A stretch of DNA of 52,453 bases from Campylobacter concisus (GCF_002913225.1 NZ_PPAW01000001.1:1-52453), one strand, 5' to 3'. Shown: positions 35,024 through 43,734, counted from the stretch's first letter. The notes: generated from the letters alone by a model not told the origin. A program made the numbers and translations.

Positions 35024-35747
35024 GGCCAAGCCTTTTTGAAAATTTATTGCAAAGTGTGCTTATTTCGCTTAGTCTTTCATTTATCTGAGCGATCTTTTTA
35101 ATTTTGTTTGGTCTAGTAAGAAGCGCATCGAAATTTGCCACAAGCGGAGTGATCTTTAAATTTAGAGCCGGCTCTTTTAATATCTTTATGCTCTCTTCTA
35201 AAAATTTAGTATCTCTTGCTTGCACCGCACTTTGGATAAAGATCATCTTGTCTTTTGCCTTGCTTAAAAATATACCAAGGTAGGTCGCAAACTCGTTTTT
35301 GCTTAAATTTAAAAAGCTAGCCGTCTCGCTAAACCAGCTCTCGTTTAAAACCTCTTCTTCTTTGTCTAAAAGCTCTTTTTCATCTACCTTTAAATTTGGC
35401 AAGCGAAGTTTGGTCTTTGCTTTCATTGCAGCTTGTTGGTTTTGGCTGTAAATTTCTGTTTGATCTAGGATTAGAAGCTCGAAATACTCTTCGTTTTTTA
35501 CTGAGCTGATCTTTGAAAATTTAAGCGTCGCATTTAAAATTTTGCCGTTTTTAGTCTTTAAATTTACTCTTAAATTTGGTCTTTTAGCTAGATAATCTAT
35601 AAAAACTCCAGGCTCTTTGTAGTCCAAAACTAGCTCGTCAATGTCTTTATGCTCGCTTAAAAACTCCCTTATATCTTTAAATTCAAGCAGACCAAGAGAG
35701 ATATCTCCCATCGCTAAAATTTGACCGTTTTTATCGTATATTATCAC
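35013..35747 (-). CDS. PAS-like and HPt-like two-domain protein, His replaced by Lys
   Basis: A 244-residue soluble protein I do not recognise by name. Residues 1-100 look like a PAS fold (IIYDKNGQILAMG at the start, FELLILDQTEIYSQ at the end, the usual beta strand leading out). Residues 115-244 are helical; LSKNEFATYLGIFLSKAKDK followed by KILKEPALNLKITPL fits the HPt pattern HxLKGSAxNLGxxPL, with Lys188 where the phosphorylated His should be and Glu/Pro replacing Gly/Ser. It therefore looks like a phosphotransfer domain without its phosphorylation site. The start is GTG 35747, overlapping the uvrC stop by 4 bases (GTGA). Its own stop overlaps the pseudokinase gene, so the two are translationally coupled partners. 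Domain calls are by eye. Confidence 0.6.
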   Translation of the reverse strand: MIIYDKNGQILAMGDISLGLLEFKDIREFLSEHKDIDELVLDYKEPGVFIDYLAKRPNLRVNLKTKNGKILNATLKFSKISSVKNEEYFELLILDQTEIYSQNQQAAMKAKTKLRLPNLKVDEKELLDKEEEVLNESWFSETASFLNLSKNEFATYLGIFLSKAKDKMIFIQSAVQARDTKFLEESIKILKEPALNLKITPLVANFDALLTRPNKIKKIAQINERLSEISTLCNKFSKRLGHES

Positions 35748-37561
35748 TTCAAATTTCCTTCTTTGAGCGTTAAAAGCTTTGCTGCCACGCTTTTGTTTGT
35801 TATTTTTGCTACTTCGTCTAAATTTGCTTCGCTGATTTTATCAAAACTTCCGTAAAAGCTTATTAATTTCGCGATACTACCCTCAGATACGCCAGCTTGT
35901 CTTAGCACTGATCTTTGCATATCATTTTTCTGCCTTGTTTTTCTGTGAAAACTGATGACAAATCTATGGCTCTCATCGCGCATTTTTTGGAAAAACTGCA
36001 GCTTTTTATCGCTCGTGCTTAGGCTAAAACTGCCATTTTTTGTATAAATTTTATCCTTTGCTTCGCCCTTTGCTCGGTGAGCTTTGGCATCGATCTTTTC
36101 TTTTGAGATAGCGATCACATCGACATTTGCGCCGCTGCTTGCTAAAATTTCGCAGGCTAAGCTTAAAAGCGCCTCGCCGCCGTCAATGACCCAAAGATCA
36201 GGCGGACTAAGTTTACCAAACCTAAGTGCCCTAGCAGTTAGGCTCTCTCTCATCTGATCATAGTCATTTTTAGAGACAAGGTGCATGTGGCGGTAGTTTT
36301 GCTTCGCCCACTCGCCATGCTCATAGCGCACCATCGCCCCGACACTCGCCTCGCCAAAAAGGTGCGAGTTGTCGTAGGCTTCGACCACATAAGGCGTGTG
36401 AGCTAGATTAAAATACTCTTTTATCTCGTTTAGTAGCTCGTTATCGTGCGTTTTTAGGTATTTTTCGATGCTAACTTCAGCGTTTTTTGTAGCGATCTCG
36501 CAAATTTTACGCTTATCGCCTATTTTAGGGCAAGTGATATTAAATTTACGTCCAAATCTCTCGTTTAAAATTTCCTCCACCAGCTCGCTATCTTCAAAGT
36601 TTTCATGGACGTAAATTTTGGTGCTGATTATTGGCTGACCGGCGATAAAGCTTTTTAAAATAGCCTGCTTATAAGCCTCGTTTATCTCGTCACTTTGAGC
36701 GTTTTTAGCCTGCGTGATATCGGTTTTTACGCCTGTTATCTTGCCACTTTGCACGCTAAATCTCACTGCGCAGATCATATCATGCACGCAAGCGACTGAG
36801 TAGGCTTCAAAGTCTTCAAGCTTGGCTAGATCGACCTCGACCTTTATTTGCATATTTTTAAGCGTCTGCATCTTATCTCTAGTCGCGGCTGCTTGCTCGT
36901 AGTCTTCGGCCTTGGCGTAGTTTAGCATGAGCTCTTCAAGGCGAGCGATTAACAAATTTGGATTTTGCAAAGCGGCTGTGGCATCAGCAACTATTTTGGC
37001 GTAGCTCTCTTTTGAAATTTTGCCCTCACATGGGGCGTAGCAACGTTTTAGCTGGTGAAAAAGGCAGGCTTTTTTGCCTTTTACGCAGGACTTTTTCTGA
37101 ACTAGGTTGAAATTTAGATAAAGCGCTTCAAGAAGCTCGCCAGCTCCGCTAAAATATGGCCCAAAATAGCGTATATTTGAGCCTTTTACCACCTTTCTAG
37201 TGATCTCAAATCTCGGAAATTCATCGTTTAAATTTATAAAGATATAAGGGTAGGTCTTGTCGTCACGAAGCAAGATGTTGTATTTTGGCTTAAGCTGTTT
37301 GATGAAGGAATTTTCAAGTATGAGCGCGTCTGCCTCGCTTGGTGTGACAATGTATTCAAGATGCACAGCCTCGCTTATCATCTTTGAAATTCTTGGGCTT
37401 AGCTTTTCAGCTGGAGCTAAGCTTGGGGTAAATTTAAAGTAGCTTTTGACCCTGTTTTTTAAAATTTTGGCCTTGCCAACATATAAAAGTCTGTTTTGTG
37501 CGTCAAAATATTGATATACGCCAGGCTCATTTGGAAGCGTTCTTATCTCGTCTATTAGCAT
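35744..37561 (-). CDS. uvrC: excinuclease ABC subunit C
   Basis: UvrC makes both incisions in nucleotide excision repair. The 605-residue protein has the GIY-YIG domain (NEPGVYQYF, LLYVGKAKILKNRVKSYF), the Cys-rich stretch (CVKGKKACLFHQLKRCYAPC), the UvrB-interacting UVR motif (YEQAAATRDKMQTLKNM), the RNase H-like domain (VVEAYDNSHLFGEASVGAMV, DLWVIDGGEALL) and a C-terminal helix-hairpin-helix (VSEGSIAKLISFYGSFDKI). It overlaps the upstream gene by 7 bases and the downstream PAS/HPt-like gene by 4. Confidence 0.96.
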   Translation of the reverse strand: MLIDEIRTLPNEPGVYQYFDAQNRLLYVGKAKILKNRVKSYFKFTPSLAPAEKLSPRISKMISEAVHLEYIVTPSEADALILENSFIKQLKPKYNILLRDDKTYPYIFINLNDEFPRFEITRKVVKGSNIRYFGPYFSGAGELLEALYLNFNLVQKKSCVKGKKACLFHQLKRCYAPCEGKISKESYAKIVADATAALQNPNLLIARLEELMLNYAKAEDYEQAAATRDKMQTLKNMQIKVEVDLAKLEDFEAYSVACVHDMICAVRFSVQSGKITGVKTDITQAKNAQSDEINEAYKQAILKSFIAGQPIISTKIYVHENFEDSELVEEILNERFGRKFNITCPKIGDKRKICEIATKNAEVSIEKYLKTHDNELLNEIKEYFNLAHTPYVVEAYDNSHLFGEASVGAMVRYEHGEWAKQNYRHMHLVSKNDYDQMRESLTARALRFGKLSPPDLWVIDGGEALLSLACEILASSGANVDVIAISKEKIDAKAHRAKGEAKDKIYTKNGSFSLSTSDKKLQFFQKMRDESHRFVISFHRKTRQKNDMQRSVLRQAGVSEGSIAKLISFYGSFDKISEANLDEVAKITNKSVAAKLLTLKEGNLK

Positions 37562-38073
37562 CTTGCCTGCTCGTTTTTCTTTAGCAAAATTTCTCTTAGC
37601 TCTTCAAATTTCTTATAAATTTGCTCATTTGTGGCTAAATTTTTAAACTCGCCCTTGCTTGCTGGCATGATGAAATTTGACCTTTGCGTAGGTTGTGGCG
37701 TGAAAAATTTTAGATATTTGCTCACGATAAATCTTATATTTTCTTCTTTTTTATTTTTTATATAGTTGATCTCGCTAAGAGGTTTTGACTTGATGACGCT
37801 TGCAAAAATGCTATCATTTTTGACCTTGCAAAATGTTTTTAATAACTCTTTTATATCATTTATACTACTATCACGTCTAAGCTCCAAAAGCCCTGAGGGA
37901 TGAGTGAGAACGAAGGTTAATATACCTTCTCTAACATAGCAAAAAGCTATGTAAAATCGCTTTGCTTTACCAATGAGGCGAAGAAGCTCTTGGCACTCGT
38001 CTGCCATGCTTAATTTTTCTTTATACAAAGGATTTTCGTGGATAGCATCTATCATAAATTTGGCGTCTTTCAT
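37555..38073 (-). CDS. conserved hypothetical protein, possibly DUF721/DciA-like
   Basis: A 172-residue soluble, basic protein. The pattern CYVREGILTFVLTHPSGLLE followed by a helix (INDIKELLKTFC) resembles the core of DUF721 (DciA, a loader of the replicative helicase), but the match is by eye and weak. The C terminus is Lys/Glu-rich. A gene of unknown function at this place upstream of uvrC is what I recall in C. jejuni. The start is uncertain: ATG 38073 or ATG 38055, neither with a good ribosome-binding site; the first overlaps head-to-head with the small lipoprotein gene at 38038. Its stop overlaps uvrC. Confidence 0.6.
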   Translation of the reverse strand: MKDAKFMIDAIHENPLYKEKLSMADECQELLRLIGKAKRFYIAFCYVREGILTFVLTHPSGLLELRRDSSINDIKELLKTFCKVKNDSIFASVIKSKPLSEINYIKNKKEENIRFIVSKYLKFFTPQPTQRSNFIMPASKGEFKNLATNEQIYKKFEELREILLKKNEQARC

Positions 38074-38205
38074 AAGGCAATCTTATCATCTTTTATTTTA
38101 ATTTTCGCTCTTTTTGCACTTAGTGGCTGCGGCTACAAGGACGATCCATTTTATGGCGATGCACCTGTAAAAGAGAAAAAAACTGACAAGATCAATAAAA
38201 TTTGA
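38038..38205 (+). CDS. small lipoprotein, LptM (YifL)-like
   Basis: A short gene of 55 codons starting at GTG 38038 behind AAAGG (6 bases), with an in-frame stop at 38011, so GTG is the only usual start. The peptide has a positively charged start, a hydrophobic stretch and a lipobox (AILSSFILIFALFALSGC, Cys31). The mature part is 25 residues: CGYKDDPFYGDAPVKEKKTD and a short tail. The CGxKxxPxY beginning resembles LptM/YifL, the small lipoprotein that helps LptD mature, and lptD is encoded at 46284. The assignment rests on this short motif. It overlaps by 36 bases, on the opposite strand, the start of the gene at 37555. Confidence 0.65.
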   Translation: MDSIYHKFGVFHKAILSSFILIFALFALSGCGYKDDPFYGDAPVKEKKTDKINKI

Positions 38206-38282
38206 TCTTAAATTTCGCGTAAGATAAAAATGTAATGCAAGCTTAATAAATTTAACTAACCTAAATTTTAGGCTCATTTAAG

Positions 38283-38288
38283 TAAAAT
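38283..38288 (+). promoter_or_regulatory. -10-like box (TAAAAT) for nhaD
   Basis: TTTAAGTAAAATACGC lies 31 bases before the nhaD start. AAGGAG at 38308-38313 is the ribosome-binding site. Confidence 0.5.
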
Positions 38289-38318
38289 ACGCAAATTTTT
38301 ATCTTACAAGGAGAGTAT

Positions 38319-39707
38319 ATGAGGTTATTTGGACTTCTAGGCTTGTTTTTTGCTATAGCCTTTGGTGCTGACGGAGAAGCTGCGGCTATTGACTTAACTA
38401 CTACATGGGCGGGAATTTTATCGCTTATCATTTTTGTTGTTGGATACTTTTTCATAGCAGCAGAAGAGAATTTTCACATCGACAAGGCAAAACCTGCCAT
38501 CTTTATCGGCACTTTTATGTTTTTGCTAATCGGCGTTTATATGCTTATAAATGGTATGGATGTACATTCGCTAGAGCACGAGGTAAATCACCTGATCCTA
38601 GAGATAGCTCAGATCGTCTTTTTCTTGATGGTGGCGATGACATTTATCGAGGCACTTGTTGAAAGAGATGTGTTTAACGCACTTAAATATAACCTAGTTT
38701 CAAAAGGCTACACTTATAGAAAGCTATTTTGGCTAACTGGTATTTTGTCATTTTTCATTAGCCCAGTGGCTGATAACCTAACAACAGCGCTTATCCTATC
38801 AACCGTTCTTTTAACGATAGATAGAAATAATACAAATTTCCTAGTCGCAGGTGCGATAAACATCGTCGTAGCAGCAAACGCAGGCGGTGCGTGGAGTCCA
38901 TTTGGCGATATCACTACACTTATGGTTTGGGCAGCTGGCAAGTCGCCATTTTTAGACTTTTTCGCACTTTTCCCAGCTTCATTTATCGGCTGGTTTGTGA
39001 CAGCGTTTTTACTTTCACGCATCGTGCCAAATACTGCGCCTCATTTTGACGTGGCAAATGAGCCAAAAGTGGTTATGAAAAAAGGCGGTAAAGCGGTTAT
39101 CTTTATAGGTGCATTTACTATCTTTTGTGCAGTTATGATGCACCAGTTATTTCACTTGCCAGCTATGTGGGGCATGATGTTTGGCTTCTCGCTACTTAGC
39201 CTTTATACATATTATTTCAAAAAAGCCCACAAAGATGAAGAGCCTATGAATGTCTTTCACTATATGTCAAAGATCGAGAACAACACGCTATTTTTCTTCT
39301 TTGGAATTTTAGCTGCAGTTGGCGCTCTTCACTTTGCTGGATTTTTAAATTACGCTGTGTCACTTTATGATAAATTTGGCTCAACACCTGTAAATATCGG
39401 TGTTGGCTTCCTCTCAGCAGTCGTTGATAACGTCCCTGTTATGTCAGCTGTTCTAAAAGCAAATCCAGCCATGGGAGCTGATGTAGGCGAGTCTATGAGT
39501 CAGTGGCTACTTGTGACACTTACAGCTGGTATCGGCGGTTCGATGATTAGTTTTGGCTCAGCAGCTGGCGTTGGAGTAATGGGTAAATTAAAAGGAATTT
39601 ATACCTTTGGTGCGCATATGAAATATGCATGGATGGTAGTTTTGGGATACATCGTATCACTCATTGTTTGGTATGTGCAGTTTGAAATTTTTCACATCTA
39701 CTTTTAA
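38319..39707 (+). CDS. nhaD: Na+/H+ antiporter NhaD
   Basis: A 462-residue inner-membrane antiporter of the ArsB/NhaD ion-transporter superfamily, exchanging Na+ (or Li+) for H+. A signal-peptide-like start (MRLFGLLGLFFAIAFGADGE) is followed by about 12 membrane helices. Family motifs include FISPVADNLTTALILSTVLL, VVAANAGGAWSPFGDITTLM, FGILAAVGALHFAGF and LSAVVDNVPVMSAV, with the two PVADN/VDNVP halves typical of this fold. It has its own promoter and lies 10 bases before guaA. Confidence 0.92.
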   Translation: MRLFGLLGLFFAIAFGADGEAAAIDLTTTWAGILSLIIFVVGYFFIAAEENFHIDKAKPAIFIGTFMFLLIGVYMLINGMDVHSLEHEVNHLILEIAQIVFFLMVAMTFIEALVERDVFNALKYNLVSKGYTYRKLFWLTGILSFFISPVADNLTTALILSTVLLTIDRNNTNFLVAGAINIVVAANAGGAWSPFGDITTLMVWAAGKSPFLDFFALFPASFIGWFVTAFLLSRIVPNTAPHFDVANEPKVVMKKGGKAVIFIGAFTIFCAVMMHQLFHLPAMWGMMFGFSLLSLYTYYFKKAHKDEEPMNVFHYMSKIENNTLFFFFGILAAVGALHFAGFLNYAVSLYDKFGSTPVNIGVGFLSAVVDNVPVMSAVLKANPAMGADVGESMSQWLLVTLTAGIGGSMISFGSAAGVGVMGKLKGIYTFGAHMKYAWMVVLGYIVSLIVWYVQFEIFHIYF

Positions 39708-39717
39708 AAGGTTATAA

Positions 39718-41250
39718 ATGAACAATACGATTATAGTTTTGGACTTTGGTTCGCAGTATACTCAACTAATAGCTAGAAGGCTAAGAGAAGAGGGAGTTTA
39801 TACTGAAATTTTGCCATTTAACGCAAAGCTAAGTGAGATAAAAGCGAAAGAGCCAAAAGGTATCATTTTAAGTGGTGGTCCAGCTAGTGTTTATGCTAAA
39901 GATGCTTACTTTTGCGATAATGGCGTTTTTGAGCTAAATATCCCTATACTTGGCGTTTGCTACGGCATGCAGCTACTTGCTCACACACATGGAGCTGAAG
40001 TTTTAGCCGCTGATCAAAAAGAGTATGGCAAGGCTGAGCTAAACGTCATAAAAGAGCACAAACTATTTCAAGGCACCCCTTCAAAACAAATCGTATGGAT
40101 GAGCCATAGCGACTATGTAAAAGACCTGCCAAAGGGCTTTGAGGCGATTGCGGTCAGCGAAAATTCGCCTTATTGCGCCTTTGGTGATGATAAACGTAAA
40201 TTTTATGCGATCCAGTTTCACGCAGAGGTACAACACAGCGAGTATGGCACTCAAATTTTAAAGAATTTTGCTAAATATATCTGCGGCTGCGAGAGCACTT
40301 GGAATATGGGAAGCTTCGCTAAGAACAAAATAGAAGAGATAAGAAAAACAGTGGGTACTCACAAGGTGCTTTGCGCAGTTAGTGGTGGCGTGGATAGCTC
40401 TGTGACTGCGGCACTTTTAGCAGCCGCTGTGCCTGAAAATTTGATCCTTGTTTTTGTCGATAACGGACTTCTTAGAACAAACGAAAAAGAGCAAGTTGAA
40501 GCTACATTTAGGACGAAACTTGGCGTTGAGCTAGTTAGCATAGATGCGAGCGAGACCTTTCTTGGTCGCTTGGCTGGCGTCGTTGATCCTGAGAAAAAAC
40601 GCAAGATCATAGGCGAGACATTTATAGAAATTTTTGAAAAAGAGGCTAAAAAGCATGGCGATGTGAAATTTCTAGCTCAAGGTACTCTTTATACTGATAT
40701 CATCGAAAGCTCAGTCGTTGGCTCAAGCAAGACGATAAAAAGCCACCACAACGTTGGAGGCTTGCCTGACTGGATGACATTTGAGCTAATAGAGCCTTTA
40801 AGGGAGATTTTTAAAGACGAAGTTAGAAAGCTAGGACTTGAGCTTGGGCTAAGCCGCGAGCTAGTCTTCCGCCACCCTTTCCCAGGACCAGGCCTTGCTA
40901 TCCGCATCATGGGCGAGGTGAATAAACCAAGCCTTGAGCTACTTCGCAAAGCCGACGTGATCTTGCGCGATGAGCTAAAAAGTAGTGGCTGGTATAACAA
41001 AACTTGGCAGGCGTTTTGCGTGCTTTTAAATGTAAATTCTGTTGGCGTTATGGGCGATAACCGCACCTATGAAAACGCTGTTTGCGTGCGCGTAGTAGAT
41101 GCAAGTGATGGCATGACTGCAAGCTTTTCAAGGCTTCCTTATGATCTACTAGAAAACGTAAGCCGCCGCATCATAAACGAAGTAAATGGCATAAATCGCG
41201 TAGTTTACGATATCTCAAGCAAGCCACCTGCAACTATCGAGTGGGAGTAA
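39718..41250 (+). CDS. guaA: GMP synthase (glutamine-hydrolysing)
   Basis: GuaA aminates XMP to GMP. The 510-residue protein has the class I glutamine amidotransferase domain ([22 protein letters not shown] with the nucleophile Cys, [11 protein letters not shown] with His and Glu), the ATP pyrophosphatase domain ([17 protein letters not shown]-loop, HHNVGGLP) and the dimerisation domain ([12 protein letters not shown], ending KPPATIEWE). Length is normal. A strong terminator follows immediately. Confidence 0.97.
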   Translation: MNNTIIVLDFGSQYTQLIARRLREEGVYTEILPFNAKLSEIKAKEPKGIILSGGPASVYAKDAYFCDNGVFELNIPILGVCYGMQLLAHTHGAEVLAADQKEYGKAELNVIKEHKLFQGTPSKQIVWMSHSDYVKDLPKGFEAIAVSENSPYCAFGDDKRKFYAIQFHAEVQHSEYGTQILKNFAKYICGCESTWNMGSFAKNKIEEIRKTVGTHKVLCAVSGGVDSSVTAALLAAAVPENLILVFVDNGLLRTNEKEQVEATFRTKLGVELVSIDASETFLGRLAGVVDPEKKRKIIGETFIEIFEKEAKKHGDVKFLAQGTLYTDIIESSVVGSSKTIKSHHNVGGLPDWMTFELIEPLREIFKDEVRKLGLELGLSRELVFRHPFPGPGLAIRIMGEVNKPSLELLRKADVILRDELKSSGWYNKTWQAFCVLLNVNSVGVMGDNRTYENAVCVRVVDASDGMTASFSRLPYDLLENVSRRIINEVNGINRVVYDISSKPPATIEWE

Positions 41251-41254
41251 AACT

Positions 41255-41274
41255 AAAGGTGGTTCGCCACCTTT
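41255..41274 (+). terminator. Rho-independent terminator after guaA
   Basis: AAAGGTGG-TTCG-CCACCTTTT: a perfect 8-bp stem with a stable TTCG tetraloop and a T run, 4 bases after the guaA stop. Confidence 0.9.
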
Positions 41275-41383
41275 TGCTCTTTTAAATTTGTAAATTTAAT
41301 CTCTTAAAAATTTTCTCCGTAAATTTTATTTTAACTGGCTTTTTTATAAATTTCTTAGTCAAATTTGTATTGTTTAAGATTTA

Positions 41384-41743
41384 GTGAGCGAGTTTTTTGA
41401 CATCAAAAAAGCAACCATTATCGGCTCACGCGTGGGATATAGAAGTTACAGCGGAGATAGATTTCCGATAATTGGCGCCTTGCACGACGAGGAGTTTTAC
41501 AAGCAAAACTACAAAGGGCTATTTTGGAGTAAAAATAAAGATAATAATCCAAAAGCAAGCTACGAAAAAAATATCTTTGTAAATTTCGCTCACGGCTCAC
41601 GTGGCCTTGGCACTGCGATACTTGGAGCAAATTTAATAATGGATCTTGTGCTTGCTCGCCCACTTTGCATAGAAAGATCGCTATTTCATGAGCTTCATCC
41701 TGCTAGATTTTTGATAAGAAAGTTAAAAAAAGGACTAAAATAG
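41384..41743 (+). pseudogene. mnmC: MnmC FAD-dependent oxidoreductase domain, C-terminal remnant
   Basis: The 119-residue frame reads GSRVGYRSYSGDRFPIIGAL, then NFAHGSRGLGTAILGANLIM and IERSLFHELHPARFLIRKLK. This is the end of the FAD-dependent oxidase domain of MnmC, the bifunctional tRNA enzyme that completes mnm5s2U34; full-length proteins are about 600 residues or more. Everything before the last roughly 110 residues is missing: an in-frame TAA lies at 41375 and only 100 bases separate it from the guaA terminator. The first codon GTG 41384 has no clear ribosome-binding site. The FAD-binding Rossmann motif is absent, so the fragment should be inactive. Confidence 0.85.
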
Positions 41744-41751
41744 TCAAATTC

Positions 41752-41767
41752 CTTAACTTATGTTAAG
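41752..41767. promoter_or_regulatory. palindrome CTTAAC-TTAT-GTTAAG, candidate operator of the cupin gene
   Basis: A perfect 6+6 palindrome about 22 bases upstream of a TATAAT box, at the place of the -35 region. It could alternatively be a short terminator for the mnmC remnant, but no T tract follows. Confidence 0.5.
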
Positions 41768-41788
41768 AACTGTTATCAAAACTTGCAT

Positions 41789-41794
41789 TATAAT
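41789..41794 (+). promoter_or_regulatory. -10 box (TATAAT) for the cupin gene
   Basis: TTGCATTATAATCC lies 24 bases before ATG 41818. The ribosome-binding site is AAAGGA at 41806-41811. Confidence 0.65.
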
Positions 41795-41817
41795 CCTTCA
41801 CAAAAAAGGATAAAAAA

Positions 41818-42462
41818 ATGAGTCAAATTTATAATCTCGATAAAGACACAAAGATAGTTGAAAAAAGCGTTGTTAGCAAAAGGCTCTTTCAAAACAAAAA
41901 CGCAAGTGTAGATATATACGCATTTGATGAGGGCGAGGAGCTTGATCACGAGATGCTTTTTATAGATAGCCTTGCCTTCGTCATTGACGGCGAAGCACAG
42001 CTTGAGTATGGCGAAACGCAGATGAAGCTTGGACGCGACGAATCCTGCCTTATCGAGGCAAAAACCTGGAGAAAACTCAAATTTACAAAGAAAACAAAAT
42101 ATTTACTAATAGATTTTAAGGAGAATGTTATGATAGATCATTTAGACAAAGCGAGCGTTTTTAGCCTCGCAGATGCCGTTAGCTACGAGAGTGGCAAGAT
42201 AGTTAGCAAGACGCTTGTCAAAAACGAAAATGGCTCGATGTCGCTGCTTAGTTTTGACAAAGACCAAGAGCTCTCAACTCACGCTGCCCCTGGCGATGCG
42301 CTACTTATCGCGCTTGATGGCGAGCTTGATTTAAAGATAGCTGATGAGAGCTTTCATCTAGTAAAGGGCGATAGCATCGTGCTTCCAGGCAAGATCCCGC
42401 ACGGCCTAAAAGTGAAAGATAAATTCAAAATGCTTCTAATCGTCACAAAAGACAAAATGTAA
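41818..42462 (+). CDS. tandem cupin-domain protein
   Basis: A 214-residue protein made of two cupin barrels: the first (about 25-100; VDIYAFDEGEELDHEMLF, FVIDGEAQLEYGE) and the second (about 125-212; MSLLSFDKDQELSTHAAPGD, IALDGELDLKIADESFHLVK, GDSIVLPGKIPHGLK). The second keeps a His in the metal-site region (ELSTHAAPGD) and a second His near IPHGL; the first is poorer in ligands. Proteins of this kind are common in Campylobacter with unknown function, possibly stress- or sugar-related. It is a single-gene unit with a strong -10 box, a palindrome upstream and a terminator downstream, which suggests regulated expression. Confidence 0.8.
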   Translation: MSQIYNLDKDTKIVEKSVVSKRLFQNKNASVDIYAFDEGEELDHEMLFIDSLAFVIDGEAQLEYGETQMKLGRDESCLIEAKTWRKLKFTKKTKYLLIDFKENVMIDHLDKASVFSLADAVSYESGKIVSKTLVKNENGSMSLLSFDKDQELSTHAAPGDALLIALDGELDLKIADESFHLVKGDSIVLPGKIPHGLKVKDKFKMLLIVTKDKM

Positions 42463-42467
42463 AAATA

Positions 42468-42486
42468 AGCCCTATTTTAGGGCTTT
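42468..42486 (+). terminator. Rho-independent terminator after the cupin gene
   Basis: AAGCCCTA-TTT-TAGGGCTT: a perfect 8-bp stem with a 3-base loop, followed by TCCTCTTTT, 6 bases after the stop codon. Confidence 0.8.
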
Positions 42487-42543
42487 CCTCTTTTATAAAT
42501 CACATTAAATTTACCCTTAATAACCCAAAAAGCAAAGTCATAA

Positions 42544-42549
42544 TATAAT
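42544..42549 (+). promoter_or_regulatory. -10 box (TATAAT) for the Bcr/CflA exporter gene
   Basis: GTCATAATATAATCCC lies 25 bases before ATG 42574. Confidence 0.6.
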
Positions 42550-42573
42550 CCCTTTAAAATTTAAAGAAGAGCT

Positions 42574-43734
42574 ATGAAAAAAGAAAATTCCAAACTATTT
42601 TTACTACTATTTTTGGGTGCGCTTTCAGCTTTTGGCCCATTTGTCACAGACCTTTACCTGCCAGCACTTCCAGCCATAACTGAGTGGTTTAGCACAAGCG
42701 TTTCAGCAACCCAGCTAACTCTTACGACCTCGATGGCAGGACTTGCGATCGGACAGCTAATAGTTGGCCCAATCAGCGATAAATTTGGGCGAAAAACACC
42801 ACTTACCTTCTCGCTCATCATCTACACGATTAGCACTATTTTTATATTTTTTGCGCAAAATATCCAGTTTTTTATCTTTATGCGCATCATCCAAGGGCTT
42901 GCAAGTGCGGGCAGTCTGGTTATCTCAAGAGCCGTTGTGAGCGACCTTTACAAGGGTCACGAGATGACTAAATTTTTTAGTCTTATGATGGTTGTAAATG
43001 GTCTTGCTCCGATATTTTCGCCAATAGGCGGTAGCTTGCTACTTAAATTTACCGACTGGCGCGGTATCTTTATGGCACTAACGATCATTGGCATTTTGCT
43101 ATTTGTTGCAAATTTTTACTTCAAAGAGAGCCTAAACCATAGAGATCGCCTAAAAGTACCACTGCTTCAGACCTACAGCGTCTTTGGTAAAATTTTAAGA
43201 AAAAAGAAATTTATGTTATTTATTGCGATCCAGACATTTACGATGGCTGCGATGTTTGCCTATATCGCGGCATCTTCTTTTATCTTACAAGAGTTTTACT
43301 TGCTAAGCCCAGTAAGCTACAGCTTTTGCTTTGCGGCAAATGGCTTAGCTATCGTCATAGGCGCTAGGCTTGCAAGCCTAATAAATGAACGCAAAGCGCT
43401 AAAAACTGGGCTTTTTGGCACCTTGTTTGCTAGCATTTTTGTTGCACTCATGCTTTGCTCTAAATTTGAAGTGATCGGCGTTATCATCGCATTTTTCTTG
43501 CTTTTGCTCTTTACTGGCTTTATCTTACCAACGGCCTCATCACTTGCGATGAACGAGGGCAGGGAGTACGCTGGCTCAGCCTCGGCAGTGCTTGGATTTT
43601 GCCCATTTTTCTTAGGCGGCATCATCTCGCCATTAGTTGGGCTTGGCGACATTTTTTACTCAACGTCAATAGCTATTTTAGCTTGCAGCGTGCTTGCTTT
43701 TATCTCATTTTTAGGACTAAAAAGAGTTGCGTAA
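42574..43734 (+). CDS. MFS multidrug exporter, Bcr/CflA family
   Basis: A 386-residue 12-helix major facilitator. The Bcr/CflA signature is clear near the N terminus (FGPFVTDLYLPALPAI), then the MFS motif A (GPISDKFGRKTPL) and motif C-like glycine/proline segment (LAPIFSPIGGSLLL). Bcr/CflA members export drugs or small metabolites such as bicyclomycin, sulfonamides or cysteine by proton antiport; the substrate is not predictable. It has its own promoter. Its end overlaps hemD by 8 bases, an unexpected pairing. Confidence 0.88.
   Translation: MKKENSKLFLLLFLGALSAFGPFVTDLYLPALPAITEWFSTSVSATQLTLTTSMAGLAIGQLIVGPISDKFGRKTPLTFSLIIYTISTIFIFFAQNIQFFIFMRIIQGLASAGSLVISRAVVSDLYKGHEMTKFFSLMMVVNGLAPIFSPIGGSLLLKFTDWRGIFMALTIIGILLFVANFYFKESLNHRDRLKVPLLQTYSVFGKILRKKKFMLFIAIQTFTMAAMFAYIAASSFILQEFYLLSPVSYSFCFAANGLAIVIGARLASLINERKALKTGLFGTLFASIFVALMLCSKFEVIGVIIAFFLLLLFTGFILPTASSLAMNEGREYAGSASAVLGFCPFFLGGIISPLVGLGDIFYSTSIAILACSVLAFISFLGLKRVA

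Noticed and set aside
40689-41066. 125-codon antisense frame inside guaA
   Set aside because: It is a shadow of guaA and shows no start signals.
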